A DNA stretch of 64,000 bases from Chalciporus piperatus (lineage: Eukaryota > Basidiomycota > Agaricomycetes > Boletales > Boletaceae), in NCBI GenBank assembly GCA_038093975.1, contig JBBPTG010000051.1, forward strand, positions 62,001 to 126,000, written 5' to 3'. Below are positions 1 to 11,341 of this stretch, in pieces. A model generated the notes under the pieces. It did not search any database and was not told the origin of the DNA. It worked only from the letters and a program-made list of their open reading frames with translations. Numbering within the stretch: the stretch's first letter is position 1; every line of letters begins with the position of its first letter. A program made the position numbers and the translations under genes.

Positions 1-705
1 GAGCGACGGAACGCGCAAAGGAAGAAACTATGTGATTGATTGCAAGTGTATGATTGATGGGGATTGGATCTTCATTTTCTTGAATCTGCTTGGGCCCTTC
101 TTCTGTATGTATAACATAGATACCCAGTGCCACGCAGACTCGGTGGTGGCGACAACGAGCAACGTATCCTCGGCCCCAATCACCTGGGTCTGCCCCAATC
201 CGCACTTACTTACTCCCACTGGTCCCGACTCGTCAACTCCAGGAGATATCAAACTCGAATGCACAGAAGCACACAGAGATCGGTAGTTTGCCTTTCCCCA
301 TAGATCTCATTTCTACTTGTCCATTCATGCTTGATTCATGCACATATCTGCCTTTCCGAGTGGGAGCGTGTACCCCTGACGGAGCTACGTCTCAAGGATC
401 GTGATTCACCACGAACCGCACCTATCGGTGATTAGATATCTTCCGGTGCCTTTCCTTCGCGGGAGGGGCAGCTGGAACTGATACCCCGGGCCACCGAGAA
501 ACGTGTCACTTCTCCTATATTCCATCGACATCTCCCATGCAAAACTGAATTCATGGCGTCACGCAGGGTACACTCCCACATGCAGGCCACTGGTAAAGCT
601 TCTCCAGCGACATATATTCAAACAAACACATAAAATAAAAAGACCTTGGGATCGTCCAAAATCTATTCCTCCCCCTCGTTCTCTTCTTTGGTATAGTTGA
701 GCCTC
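1..705. other. intergenic, left edge
   Basis: No gene is supported here. Short open frames on both strands show no family resemblance and no consistent splice pattern. The stretch lies beyond the 3' end of the MFS transporter on the minus strand and may hold its 3' untranslated region. Confidence 0.5.
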
Positions 706-3613
706 CTATCGTGTCGCGGAACGACCGGTGGTACGCTCAGGCGAGGGTTCGCGCAAGTCGTCTTCGTCTTCATCGTCTACGACGATCGTTTGCTCTACCG
801 CAGTCTGTCTATCTGCCTGTGCTTCTACTTGAGATGCATCCGGGGTATCGTCTTCTTTCTTCTTGGTGCTGTATTCTAGACTCGTCTCGGGAATCTGCAA
901 TCATGAGAAACCGTTGAGCAACCGAAAGGCGTCAGGAATCAGCAAGAGTTATGACCGTACCGGTAATCGAACGATGTAAGCCAACAAGGTCGAACAAGCT
1001 GCAAGGAAAAATACCGCACGCAGGGATGCCGCGTACGAGTCCCTCGCAGCTCGCTGCAAATCCGGAGGAAGCCTACCCACGAGCGTCGTCGAATGTCGAA
1101 TTTGGTTGATAATCTACACGTCGAGGAACGTTCAGTCACCCACCCGCCCCCTCCTCCAATTCGGAGCAAAAGGTTGAAAACGCACTTGTTCGGCATCGGG
1201 GGTATGAATGCGTTTGTGAAGTTCAGTGTTGAGCTTGGATTGGAATAGGGCTGATGAGACGGCGACTCCGCTCACTTGCCCTGTGCACGAGATGCGAGAT
1301 GTCGATGTCAGTGTTCATGTGCATAAAAACCTGGGGCGTGGATTACCTATGCCACGGAAAACCTGTCCGAATCCTGTACCAACCGCCATCTGGCTTTCTG
1401 TTTATCGTTCGTGAATACGATGATGACATGCAATCAGCCATCGATGCATCACGCACCGGGCAAGTGAGCTAGCAGTGCAACTGAATAGCGGCAATGAACG
1501 GCAGTCAGAAATCAATCTACTGATCGCAAAATATACTTGGCTACGCACTCAGCATCGTTTGCAAGACCACCGCATTTCCGAATCCCAAGGGAATCTTGGT
1601 CTCTTGGTCAGCCTAGTGCCATATGAAAAAGAAGAGAAAATCATCACAATGCTCAACCAGGTTTGCAGCGGGCCCGAGTTTTCATTAATGAGTGTAACGA
1701 GGACGATTCCAATGAATGGAAAGAAGCCGAAAACGACATTGATTAATTTATATTTGCCTGTGCGATGCATCATCCAACTGGTTGACGATCTTAGTCTTGA
1801 TGCGGCAGGAATGATTCACGAATGAACTTACCCAGCGAAAAGGGACCCCATGGACATGGAAAGGCTGTTCGGCAGCAAGTGAAGGCCTATCGTCGTCAAA
1901 AGCCTGCTGTGTCATGCGCAAACGAAACGAAACATACCAGCTATCGATGTGCTTGTCAGGGCGACGGTTTGGAACCACATGGGGAAGAAATACATGACAG
2001 CAAAATTGCAAAGTGCCACGAGGAAGTTACTGATTCCCACAAGAACGGGGACCTTTTGCCTCAACAGAGCAGGTGCCAGAACTGGTTCTGAGGCAACGAG
2101 AAGCTCTACCAGTAAAAACGCAACAAAGAATGAGCAGGCCAGAGCGAGTGGGACGATGACCCATGGATCAGTCCACTAAGAAGCTGTTATATCCGTGATC
2201 TGAGAGAAGCGACAAAAACATATATACCGAATAGTCTTCATTGTACTTCATACTCAAGAACACCAGGTAAGCTCCCACCTACAGATTCAGTCAGCCCAAT
2301 TCTGTTAAGCGAGCGACATCCACCGACCGCAATCAGGAGCGTAAAGCTGCCACCCCAGTCTATTCTCTTCAGGATATCTTTTGCACTTTTGGCCTTGCCC
2401 TGTCGAACATCAGCTAGCGCCCCGGACCTGGCGACGATGAAGCTTACGGGGGTTACGTATCGTAAATTGTATGTGGTCAAAGTGAGAGATAATGCAAAAA
2501 GGGGTAACTGCATGATGAATGCCCATCTCCAGCCAAACCTTTCGAAGAGGATAAATTAACGCTTCGGCAAAGCAAAGATATTTTTTTCACCAGTCGCTCA
2601 CGAGTCCGCCGATGGGTCCTCCAAGCCCCATACCGAGCTAATCAGCGGAGTTCATTGAGCATCGGCAAGATAGAACCAAAGAAGCAGGCAGGAACGTACG
2701 CCGTTGAACAACGCGGAATACCCCTGTGCCAAGCCCCTAGACTGTCAATGTCACAATGTCAGATATCACCTTAATCTGATAGTTGGAAACGAAGACAGAC
2801 ACGCAGGCTGTACATGTCACTGATAACGATTCTATGTGATGGCGCAAAGTTCAGTCACGGTTGCCAAACATCTAAACCCAAACTCACGTCGAGGTCGTAA
2901 AAATACCTCCACCGCCCATTCCACAAAACTGGGTAAAGTCAATGCCTTGTAGAGCTGTATACAGTTTCAGGGAACGTACGAATCTAGCCAGAATAAGCAT
3001 TTCCATGTTTTTGGAGAAACCACATGCGGCGGTTCCTAAAGCCGCGGCGATGACAGCTGTCTGGTTGGCACCTCGCCGTCCAAGGACATTGCACAAGCGT
3101 CCATAAAGCGGCGTAAACGTGCAAGCTGCCAATAGATATCTGGTGGTGAATCAGTCGAGGCACGCGCCGCAAACCCCATAACTAATTACGATGTTCCCAA
3201 CCAGCTCGCCTCGTTTGACTTCTTGAATTCAGATGAGATGGATGGAAGCACTACATATGTGATCAGTCATAGTCAACATGGTTAGTAAGTTCAAGACGTA
3301 CAAGTTGCCACCAAGGTGGCTATCGGATCCAATTGCTATTAGATATGTCCCCCACCATGAGAATGACACTGACGCACCGTTCAAGGACTGTCCAAAGAAG
3401 CTAGTTGATCAGTAACTTCATGGTCGTACTACGAGTTCTACTGACCGACAAAAATGTAGCGGACCATAGACCAGCCAAGATTGCATATCGCGTCGACGGT
3501 AAAATATCGCGAGGGCCAACTGGTGAACTGTCTATATGTTTGCTAACCTGTCCTTCCGTTCTGCGGGTGCCATCAGCGTTAGGTAGCAGTGGGTCTCGTT
3601 CCGTACTAGCCAT
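706..3613 (-). CDS. MFS transporter, vacuolar basic amino-acid (VBA/DHA2) type
   Basis: Multi-exon gene for a 14-helix drug/basic-amino-acid antiporter of the DHA2 family, expected in the vacuolar membrane. Translating down the minus strand gives family blocks in order: an N-terminal tail with acidic dileucine motif (ERDPLLP), helix 1 with SLNATLVATLLPSI, then ASWLGTSYLL, FTPLYGRLCNVLGRR (motif A), GMGGGGIFTT, MYSLR followed by RGLAQG, LGMGLGGPIGGLVSDW, FGWRWAFIMQLPLFALS, LVASEPVLAPALLRQKVPV, RRTGKYKL-like HRTGKYKLINVVFGFFP, VGTGFGQVFRGIGQVSGVAVSSALFQS and a last helix near 1,000. The tail (900-706) is acidic with DDEDEDD. About ten short introns were needed; one very short exon near 3,310-3,325 restores the family motif. 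No disabling mutation was seen. Substrate (basic amino acids or toxic compounds) is inferred from family only. Confidence 0.9.
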
Positions 3614-4876
3614 CTCAGGTGGACCAGCGTGTGGGGGGTATCGAACGACGTCACAAACGCCTTACAAAGGTTTTGACAGGAAGCATCGGAGCTTTCGGAC
3701 TCCTCTTCGGTTGACAATTTAACCTTCCTCCGTCCCCATCGGCAGAGCGTGGTAATCGATGGCACCACTCGGGCACCTCATCAGAATCATCTGCACGTTG
3801 ACCGACGTCACTCGACGAGCAAGGGCATGTAAGTACTTTCATTGACTTGTACATGGCGTCGGACCCTTCTCTATTAGCAATTTGGCCCCCGGAGCTCCAT
3901 CAATCAAATGATAGCCTATCACAACTCGAGGCCCACAAGGTCTTTCGTGGAGCTGTGTGGCAAACTCTGAGTTCGAACAGCCAGGCAACCCACCTCCACG
4001 GAATCTCGACTCCCATATTCATCCAGACAAGGTCAATGGTATTGCGTGACAGATGCTGTCTGCCACTGACGAGCCCGATTCTTACCCTTTAATTCATGAT
4101 CGAGCACCATTTACCGACGGGCGCACTCATTTGATGCACAACTCATCGACGTTCAAGGAATGGGTCTTCGGGCGTTCATCGAAACATTTCTATCGCAATG
4201 ACTCGGCCGACTGGCATTCCCCCTACCTTCGCCTCAATCGTTCCCGCAAACTGGGCTGCCAGCAATGCTGAGGAATGCTAAACCAGGGACTGAGTTTCAA
4301 TCATATGCAATTGCACGCGACATGAATTCTCATTTGGGAGAGGTTTAATTCCGAGAGTCGCGACCGCTGATTGGTGGTGAGTTAAGCGACGTCGTCAACA
4401 CCAGTTTAGTGATCGTCTTCCACCGGTTTGTACTCGATCGGTTGGCCTTTCGTCTACGACGAGCGTACCCGCAAACCACCACAAAGCTACGTACACCTCA
4501 CCTATCATGACTCCGTGGAAAAACGGATTCTCCGAGTTCCTTGATGACTGAGCGCTCGACCAGTGTTCCCGGGCAACCACCTGAGCGGGCTTCGGTTCGG
4601 TGTGGAAGCTAATTGGTTGAACTTGTAGATCGATCGATTGCACGATTTGCAGGCAGTGCAACTCTGTCCCTGACCTCCCCCCTGAACCAAGATTCAATTT
4701 CAAATTAATAGTCGCTCGACGGGTCCGATGTTATTTTTTACTCACCTCGGGCATATCACCGACCCAAAGCCACTGATCTTCAATACAACCATGTTGGGTT
4801 ACCGTTTGACGTCGCCTGCTATCAGATAACTTTCCATCTAGACGGGTCAGCCTGGGGTCGGAGATTGGCAAGAGCG
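3614..4876. other. gene-poor stretch
   Basis: No confident gene. Several open frames of 60-100 codons occur on both strands but none resembles a known family. It begins with the promoter side of the MFS transporter. A short frame near 4,745-4,800 on the minus strand reads open up to a plausible GT donor, so remnants of a spliced gene cannot be excluded. Confidence 0.4.
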
Positions 4877-5646
4877 CTAGGTAAAATCCGAAACTGGCGG
4901 GTACAGGATTTTATCATGAACGCGTCCCTTGAAGGCCTCGTGCGTCCTGATGCAGTGAATTTGATGGATAACCTCTCGTGATTGGCATACCTGAGAAGCA
5001 CATGGACACGCACTACCCATCGCTGTTTGTGTTTCATGCTGTAGGTGAGAAGACGGGGATGCCGTATGATTCCTAATACAAGATATATCGATTTGTCGCA
5101 TATGGTATGACAGTGAAACTTACACTCCGTGCGTTCTTAAACGTCTATAGTGACGAGTGAGGTTACTCCCTATACTGCATAATTTGGCAAGTCGCTTCAG
5201 GGCCGCGAAAGATTGACGTTGCGGCATAAAGGTCTTACTCACTCCACGGTACTGGTACAGTGTCCACTGTCCAGGCACTTCATGCTCCGCGGCATCCCAT
5301 CTAAAGAGTTATCATAACGTATACCCGCAAGGTATAATGGACCTGAATTGTTGAGTTGAGTGATAGGCGGTGGATTGGCAGCAAACGCTCATCTAAACTC
5401 TTCTTGTGTCAATGCGGACAGGGGATTCCAGCTAAGATGCAGTTCGTCTAATCCCTCAGCTCACCTACCGACAGGGCCCTCGGATCCAGCCTGAGGAGTG
5501 GGGACTCTTCTTTGCGGCGTCGCGTCCCACTGGCAGCTGACAAAGAGATTAACAGCATATGTGGCCCCTGGTCGATTGTCCCCCGCTGATCGCCCCTCGT
5601 ATGTATTCACTTCAGGGTCCTTTAATGCTAGTGTACGACGCTCCTC
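4877..5646 (-). CDS. candidate spliced gene, unknown product (3' part)
   Basis: Not recognised. Five open segments on the minus strand join through GT-AG introns with matching phases: 5646-5469, 5387-5243, 5174-5124, 5072-4991 and 4936-4877 (TAG stop). The first reads RRTLALKDPEVNTYEGR and continues through FVSCQWDATPQRR; the second contains NNSGPLYLAGIRYDNSLDG. A further open segment upstream (about 5800-5740, reading QWIEFRDETLPRFKTE) probably belongs to the same gene but its junction is unresolved. The 5' end is not identified. Phase agreement over five segments argues for a real or recently lost gene, but no domain is visible, so this is weak. The opposite strand also has an open frame over 5498-5725. 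Confidence 0.25.
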
Positions 5647-5979
5647 CTATGTTCCTTGTCCATCAAACGGCCGTGCACACAACAACCCTCACTCAGGTTA
5701 CGAACTAGAAGAAAAAAAGGTATAGAAACATTCGATTCACCTTTCTGTTTTGAAACGTGGCAGTGTTTCATCCCTGAACTCGATCCATTGTGAACATGTG
5801 CCGTGGTTTTCATGCTTGGGAAATTTCGTGCGAGTTCGATAGACAGCCTGAGCATGGGTGTATGGCAATTGGCGGTGGCGGCGGCGGCGCCTTCCCCTTC
5901 ATTGGCCAGATCCAAGTCTTCGCGGCGCATAGCGTACCGAACGGTGCCCGGTCGCGGCGTTGTAAGTCAGATTGATAAT

Positions 5980-7919
5980 TGACGTGCGGGGCGAGGAAGC
6001 AAAAATACGGAGGCCCAGCGGCCCCCTATTGATCAGTAATTGGCAAACTGTCAGTGCCTGTGCATACCTAGGACGCGGGTGCAGAAAACTTATGCATATA
6101 GGTAGCAATGTTGTTCCACGAAGCCTTGGATTGAGCACCTCAGCATCAATGGAAACAATGCTAACCGAGAGTCGGCACTACCCCATCGACGTAAATGACG
6201 ATCCTATTGGTCATCTCCTTGTCCGTTTGAAGCTCCGCGACAAGGCGCCAGCTTCAATGAGGCACAAGGATCAATCAAAAGTTCCGTTAGACTCTTTGTG
6301 TGTACTGTAACTGTTAATGAAATGTGTCAAGAAATTAATTTTTTTTCTGTGGTCTAGGACATCGCGACTTGTGTACAATATACCGATAGGTGCTCCTCGC
6401 TTACAATCAAGAAGGAATAAAATAAATGGAAAGCATATAATTATGCGACACGCCAACTGATCCTCCATGTCCAGGCGATTATTCAGCGCAATAGAGTATG
6501 ACGACCCTACGATAGCGCTTAATGTCTCATCACTGCTTGTTGGCAGGTTGGGCAAACGCTGTTAATGTTTGGGGCTATGAAACAGGGACGGGTGAGTGCC
6601 AAGTCGACACGGAAATGCTAGGCGCACAATATTGTTGAGGGAACTGCCGACTAGGTGGGACGTTAATTAGCGGAATGAAAAGCCGCGGCCGACGTACTAT
6701 TGCCAACAAGTTTGTTTGCATTTAGGTGGGGCGCAGTCGCGAGGGTGACTGGGACTAAATTTGCAGTTACGATTCTCGCAAACGATCTGCCGCCATCATG
6801 TTAGAGAGTGAATGACAGACGTGTGATTTTTCACTGACAAGTTCTTCTGGCTGTGTGACGAGTCGGTTAAGTTGTCCATCGCCGGCGATGAAGAGTCAAT
6901 CACTTACCAAGGTGAAAGCATGACCACAAGCAAGGTAAACGTTGCGGACGCTGGATGATACAAGCGGACGAGTGAGGAATACTCCCGACGACATGCAATT
7001 GCACTCACTGTCTCCAGCGGCACATTGTAGATGGTGTGAGCGAGTTTAAGAGTTGTGGGGAGGCAGGTCACTGAGGGGAAAGTGAAGAGGGTACAAAGGG
7101 AGGGTGTCCTTTTATTCTCTGGAGAAAGCTATGAGATCATGATGTGCACGGCAATGGCAGAGGACGTACATGTGTGCCAGGGATACGACACCATAGGGTC
7201 GACGCATTCCGCCGCCAACCTATCTGTGCAAAACGAGAACAGATTGCCCAGACCATGAATAACGAGATCGTGGTTGGGTGGCTGCCGCGCGTCATTTGAT
7301 AGGGTTTCACAGGGGCTGTCGTCGGGAAAGACTAATCGGATAAGGAACAAATCGCAGGTCGTTATAGGAAAACGGTCCGGAGAAACACCCATCAGGCTAC
7401 ACACAACCTACAGTTCGGCGACATCCACGGATTTGGATAAATGAGAGCCGTCAGAAAAGGGTTGAACAGTTACAAAACTTGATTGTAGATGTGACTGCCC
7501 TGGTTCACGAAAAATTTGAGGGCGAGTTTAAGTAGTGAGATGAATTTGGGAAATGTCGTAGAGGCAACTGCGAGTAACCCTCGGTGCCGTTAATTCTTGT
7601 ATCCCCTGCATATGACTGTAACGGGTCCAGATGGATGAATAAAGCATGATGCCATAACCATAAGTATTAACGGGGAACTGTATGATGCTGAGCTACAACC
7701 AACCCGCGTCGATTCGAAAAAAAAATGAAACGAGATGGCAAGGAACGTTAGCCGTTGACAGGTTCCAGGCTTGCATGCGCCGACGTGGTACGACCTGGTA
7801 CGACCGGAAGGAAACTTTGTTTGCGGAATGCTGACTAATCCTGATCACAAGTTTACCGGTCACACATATCCCTCTTACAGGCCATATCCCTCTGCCATCT
7901 CAGGCATTGGGCAAATGCA
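5980..7919. other. gene-poor stretch
   Basis: Nothing supported. Open frames up to about 110 codons (for example 5972-6310 on plus) match no family. Composition is slightly more AT-rich than the gene blocks. No terminal repeats or reverse-transcriptase or transposase motifs were seen. Confidence 0.4.
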
Positions 7920-8502
7920 ATGACAAAATCAAAACAGCCGCCTACATCGCCTTCATCGCCTTCATCAGTCTCGAAGGAGAAGAAGGCGAAAATTTTCTAC
8001 GAACACGGCAAGGTGAGGCACCCTTCAATACTTCTCGACTTTCGTGATGACCGGAGCTTGTTCTCTCCCATGCTAGGATGCACTGGGACTGGCACTTTCG
8101 GTAGCTAATTTTCAGGAGGAAAAGGCGTTACGCAAAGCAAAGAATCACCATCATCCACAGGTAATGACTTCTTCAGGCGTGATTTTAGCCCATGGCAATC
8201 GACTCACTGCGCCGTTGTATCTAGGCTGGCAAGCCACGATCTGACCGGAAGGACCGTGCGAGTAATAAGAAAAAAATACTGGTAAATCACCGGATGGAGC
8301 ATTATGGTTGCACTTATTTTACTCTACTTCCCAGGACGCGACAAAGACCATGATCGCTAAACAACGAGCCGAAGCGAAGAAGGAGAAGGCCAGGTCAAGG
8401 AAAGAGCCCAAAAATCGGTCGCAACAGTGCGATAGTCCCAAAATTAATGCACCGGAAGGCGCCACGGCTGCTGCGCCTCGGAAAAGGGTGGCATTTGCTT
8501 GA
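7920..8502 (+). CDS. small lysine-rich protein with C-terminal RVxF-like motif
   Basis: Four exons close perfectly in phase: 7920-8012, 8077-8160, 8225-8281 and 8335-8502, giving a 133-residue protein. It is strongly basic and polar, with a Ser/Pro-rich start (PPTSPSSPSS), a lysine- and histidine-rich middle (AKNHHHPQAGKPR), an alpha-helical stretch KTMIAKQRAEAKKEKARSRK and the end APRKRVAFA. RVAF fits the RVxF consensus used for docking to protein phosphatase 1, but such short motifs arise by chance. No domain was recognised. All introns have GT-AG ends and typical lengths of 52-65 bases, which is the main support that this is a real gene. Confidence 0.65.
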
Positions 8503-9114
8503 ACGGCTTAGGGTCCCATCATTCCTCGCAGTTCGAGCGGTCGAATGTGATACGGTGGCGAGCGATCTGATCGCACTTTGACGACCATTTGACAGGTCAT
8601 AACAGCGCTCAGAATTTGGAGGATTGCTTGAATACCCAAGGCGCGACTGAATGCACGTAATTCGGCCAATCCAACTGTCATGGCGATCAACAGACTCGGT
8701 TCTGGGTCCCGTGGATCAGCGGAACGTGGGATGTAATGCGCTGTACTCGTACGGTCCTGTCACTTGTCATCCGTAGTGTCGTTATTAGTAGACACGCAGA
8801 ATTTATATGTACCATGGCATATGGATCTCTTCGGCCAATCCCATGTAACTTAGCTTTCCGTTACATAATCGTGTTATGGTGGGATTACGTAATCGGTCAA
8901 CCAATCCGAACCACACCAGTGTGCAATTCAACCATCAGGGATATTGGACCTTCCCTTCAACCATTTCAACATTTTGTACTCGGTATGTCCTGCTCTTAGA
9001 TCTGTAGTATAATTTCTAACCGACAACCTGCGTGCTAGCTCAATATCTTAGCGGGTTGCGAATCAACTTGTGATAGGCTTCCGACCCCCTCTCTTGGTTA
9101 ACATTGACGCCAAA
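8503..9114. other. intergenic
   Basis: Between two plus-strand genes. It should hold the 3' end of the small basic-protein gene and the promoter of the next gene. No other gene was seen. Confidence 0.5.
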
Positions 9115-11081
9115 ATGTCTCTTTATACTCCCGTATTCCCATCCTATCACGAAACATCAAACAGCGCACGGAAGGATCTACCCGCCAGCATCCCGACTTC
9201 TAATTCTGGGAAGCAGCAGAATTATGTCGAATTTCTGCGAGATATCCATTTGTTTCTTTCCACTCAAAACGACACGTTATCGCCACCATCACGTCCCAAT
9301 TCCCCCTCGTTCGACCACCGAGTCCAGGAACTGAGGGATGGAGTCGTAGAGGTATTTGACGATGCAAGGGGTGAGCCAGCCAGTGGGAAATGGACACGCA
9401 TAAGCCAGATGTTGAAGTTGGGGTGCCTGAGGGGGAGGTATTGGCCGGTATCGAAAGTGGATTTATGGGCATCTGAAGAAGATCCGGTGTGGATATTACC
9501 GGACGACGAGCAGGAGTGGATTGAATGGGAGAAGAAGAGGGAGGAGAATCGAAGGCTCAAGGGGAAGACGAAAGTCTCTCGGCGGATCGACAGTGCCGCT
9601 TCCGTCGCTCCTGCCGCACGGTACGCCACTCATGGAACCCTCGACAAGCCAAGCCAGCCACACGATCTGAGCCTCGTACCACCACCCCCGAATGTCTCCC
9701 CCACAACCTTGAATGAAGCCAAGGAAAAGGTCAGAAAGTGGCAGGCGGCTGTGGCCTCCGATGCATCGCAGGGTCCAGCAAGGAGTACCTCAGTTGCTTC
9801 TACAAGTGCAAGCGCTGCGAAAACTCAGGACAAGGTCACAAGGCCTCGACAAAGTCGCACCATAGATTTTGCGGTCGTAAAGCCAACGGCGATATCACTC
9901 GCCGGCAAAAAGGGCAGAAGCTCTTTGACACGGCCGGTTGTACGGGGATCTTCTGGCCCATCTACTTCGCAGAGGTCGAGATCGCCCAAGCCCTCACGCT
10001 TGTCAAGCGTACCCGCAGTTCCAGCTCAGCTTGGTGGTCCCGAAAGGATCAATTCTAATACTCCAGTGAAACGCTTGCCAGTGGCCGATGAGACACCAAA
10101 GATTGCAGATCTACCTGAGACGGTAAGATACACCTAGATCTTGATTCCCCCTGACTTCTGACACATTACTTATTACTTTAGCCATACCTTCCGCCGTCGT
10201 TCCCATCACACTTGGAGACGTCGACCCCACTCCCTCAGCCTCCAATACCGTATCGCGCGAAGCCTCCACCAATTCTCCCCCTCCCCGCATCATCATCAAC
10301 GCCACCACCATTGACACCTTTAGCGGACCCTCCGCACGATCGCCCGGCTATCCATGGGGAGGAGCTGCACGCTGCCAATGTGTCGTCTTCCCTATCGCTA
10401 CTCATTGATGCTCCGCCGCCAATCAAGCGACCACGAGCACTTTCCATGCCAGTGGATGATGTCCTAAGTGTCACCCCTGTTACGCCACCACCCAAGAAGT
10501 TACGAACTCTCCCGCGATACGGTTCAATTCCAGTTTCTAATCGCGCATTGTCAATGTCACCAAATGGGGCTCTTGACTTAATACATTCCGCTCGAGGTCA
10601 TGCTCCTGATCCGATCCCTGTCGCCGCCCCGCCCCGACAGAACGTTGCAGATTCACGGGCGACCCCATTAGACACAGTCTTGGCTCACGACAAATTTGAT
10701 CAGGATGTCGCGGGAGCAGACTCCCAGGGTTTTCCTGAGAAAATTCCGTCGCCAGTCAAGTCGGTCAAATCGTATTTCTCTGCGCACGATTCGCCACCGT
10801 CGGAATCACCGGTCTCCAGACCTAACTTGCTCCTGGAATCCCCTGTCAGCCCCATGCTTTCTTTTGCGCAGAACCCAAACGCTTTTCTCCCCCAATACAC
10901 TTCTACCCAATTGGGAAAGACCCCCCTTGGTCGCACGGGCAGCGAGGTGGATGGCATGGGGTATAGTTCTCAGTTTGATGTTGAGAGGCATGTTGATCGT
11001 GTCAGCGAGTTGCTGGAAAAAGACGTCGATTTCGATGGGTGGTTACGGGATATGCCGACTGTGGGGGGCGAGGATCGATAA
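9115..11081 (+). CDS. unknown protein, conserved-looking head and disordered S/P-rich tail
   Basis: Two exons, 9115-10122 and 10182-11081, joined in phase by one 59-base intron, encode about 635 residues. An in-frame ATG at 9070 is possible, but 9115 has the better context (CAAAATG). Residues 1-130 look folded: several Trp, including KWTRISQMLKLGCLRGRYW and EDPVWILPDDEQEWIEWEKK. The rest is low-complexity, rich in Ser, Pro and Thr, with many S/TP sites (ESPVSRP, ESPVSP, SPVK) typical of cell-cycle kinase targets. The end, LLEKDVDFDGWLRDMP, could form a helix. The family was not recognised. It sits 260 bp upstream of shugoshin on the same strand; a shared role in cell division is only a guess from position and SP sites. 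Confidence 0.75.
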
Positions 11082-11341
11082 TGAGACTAGCAGGCCCAGG
11101 TATCAAACACGTGTACTCTTTATTTACGACCATTCTCCAAGGAACCTTCTGGCGGAACAAAAAGACTGATCCAGAGACTGAGCCGAACAGGGTAATCTGA
11201 AAGGTGCCAGGCCTCGAGGCAGGCTATCTTGACGCGCTCTGATCATGTGACTTTCGTATTTGTTCGATATCAGCGTGTTGCTCCATACCACAACCTCTGC
11301 GCTGGACAGCCACTAAAGTCTATTCCCCCTCGTCGCTCACG

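Noticed and set aside
1475..1825. 116-codon plus-strand open frame
   Set aside because: Overlaps transmembrane exons of the MFS transporter on the opposite strand and has no family match.
4921..5101. UstYa-like (DUF3328) gene suggested by a short HQIHC text on the minus strand
   Set aside because: That text falls in a segment better explained as an intron, and the second HxxHC motif of the family is absent.
3614..7919. Degenerate transposon
   Set aside because: No terminal repeats, integrase, reverse-transcriptase or transposase motifs visible in any frame.
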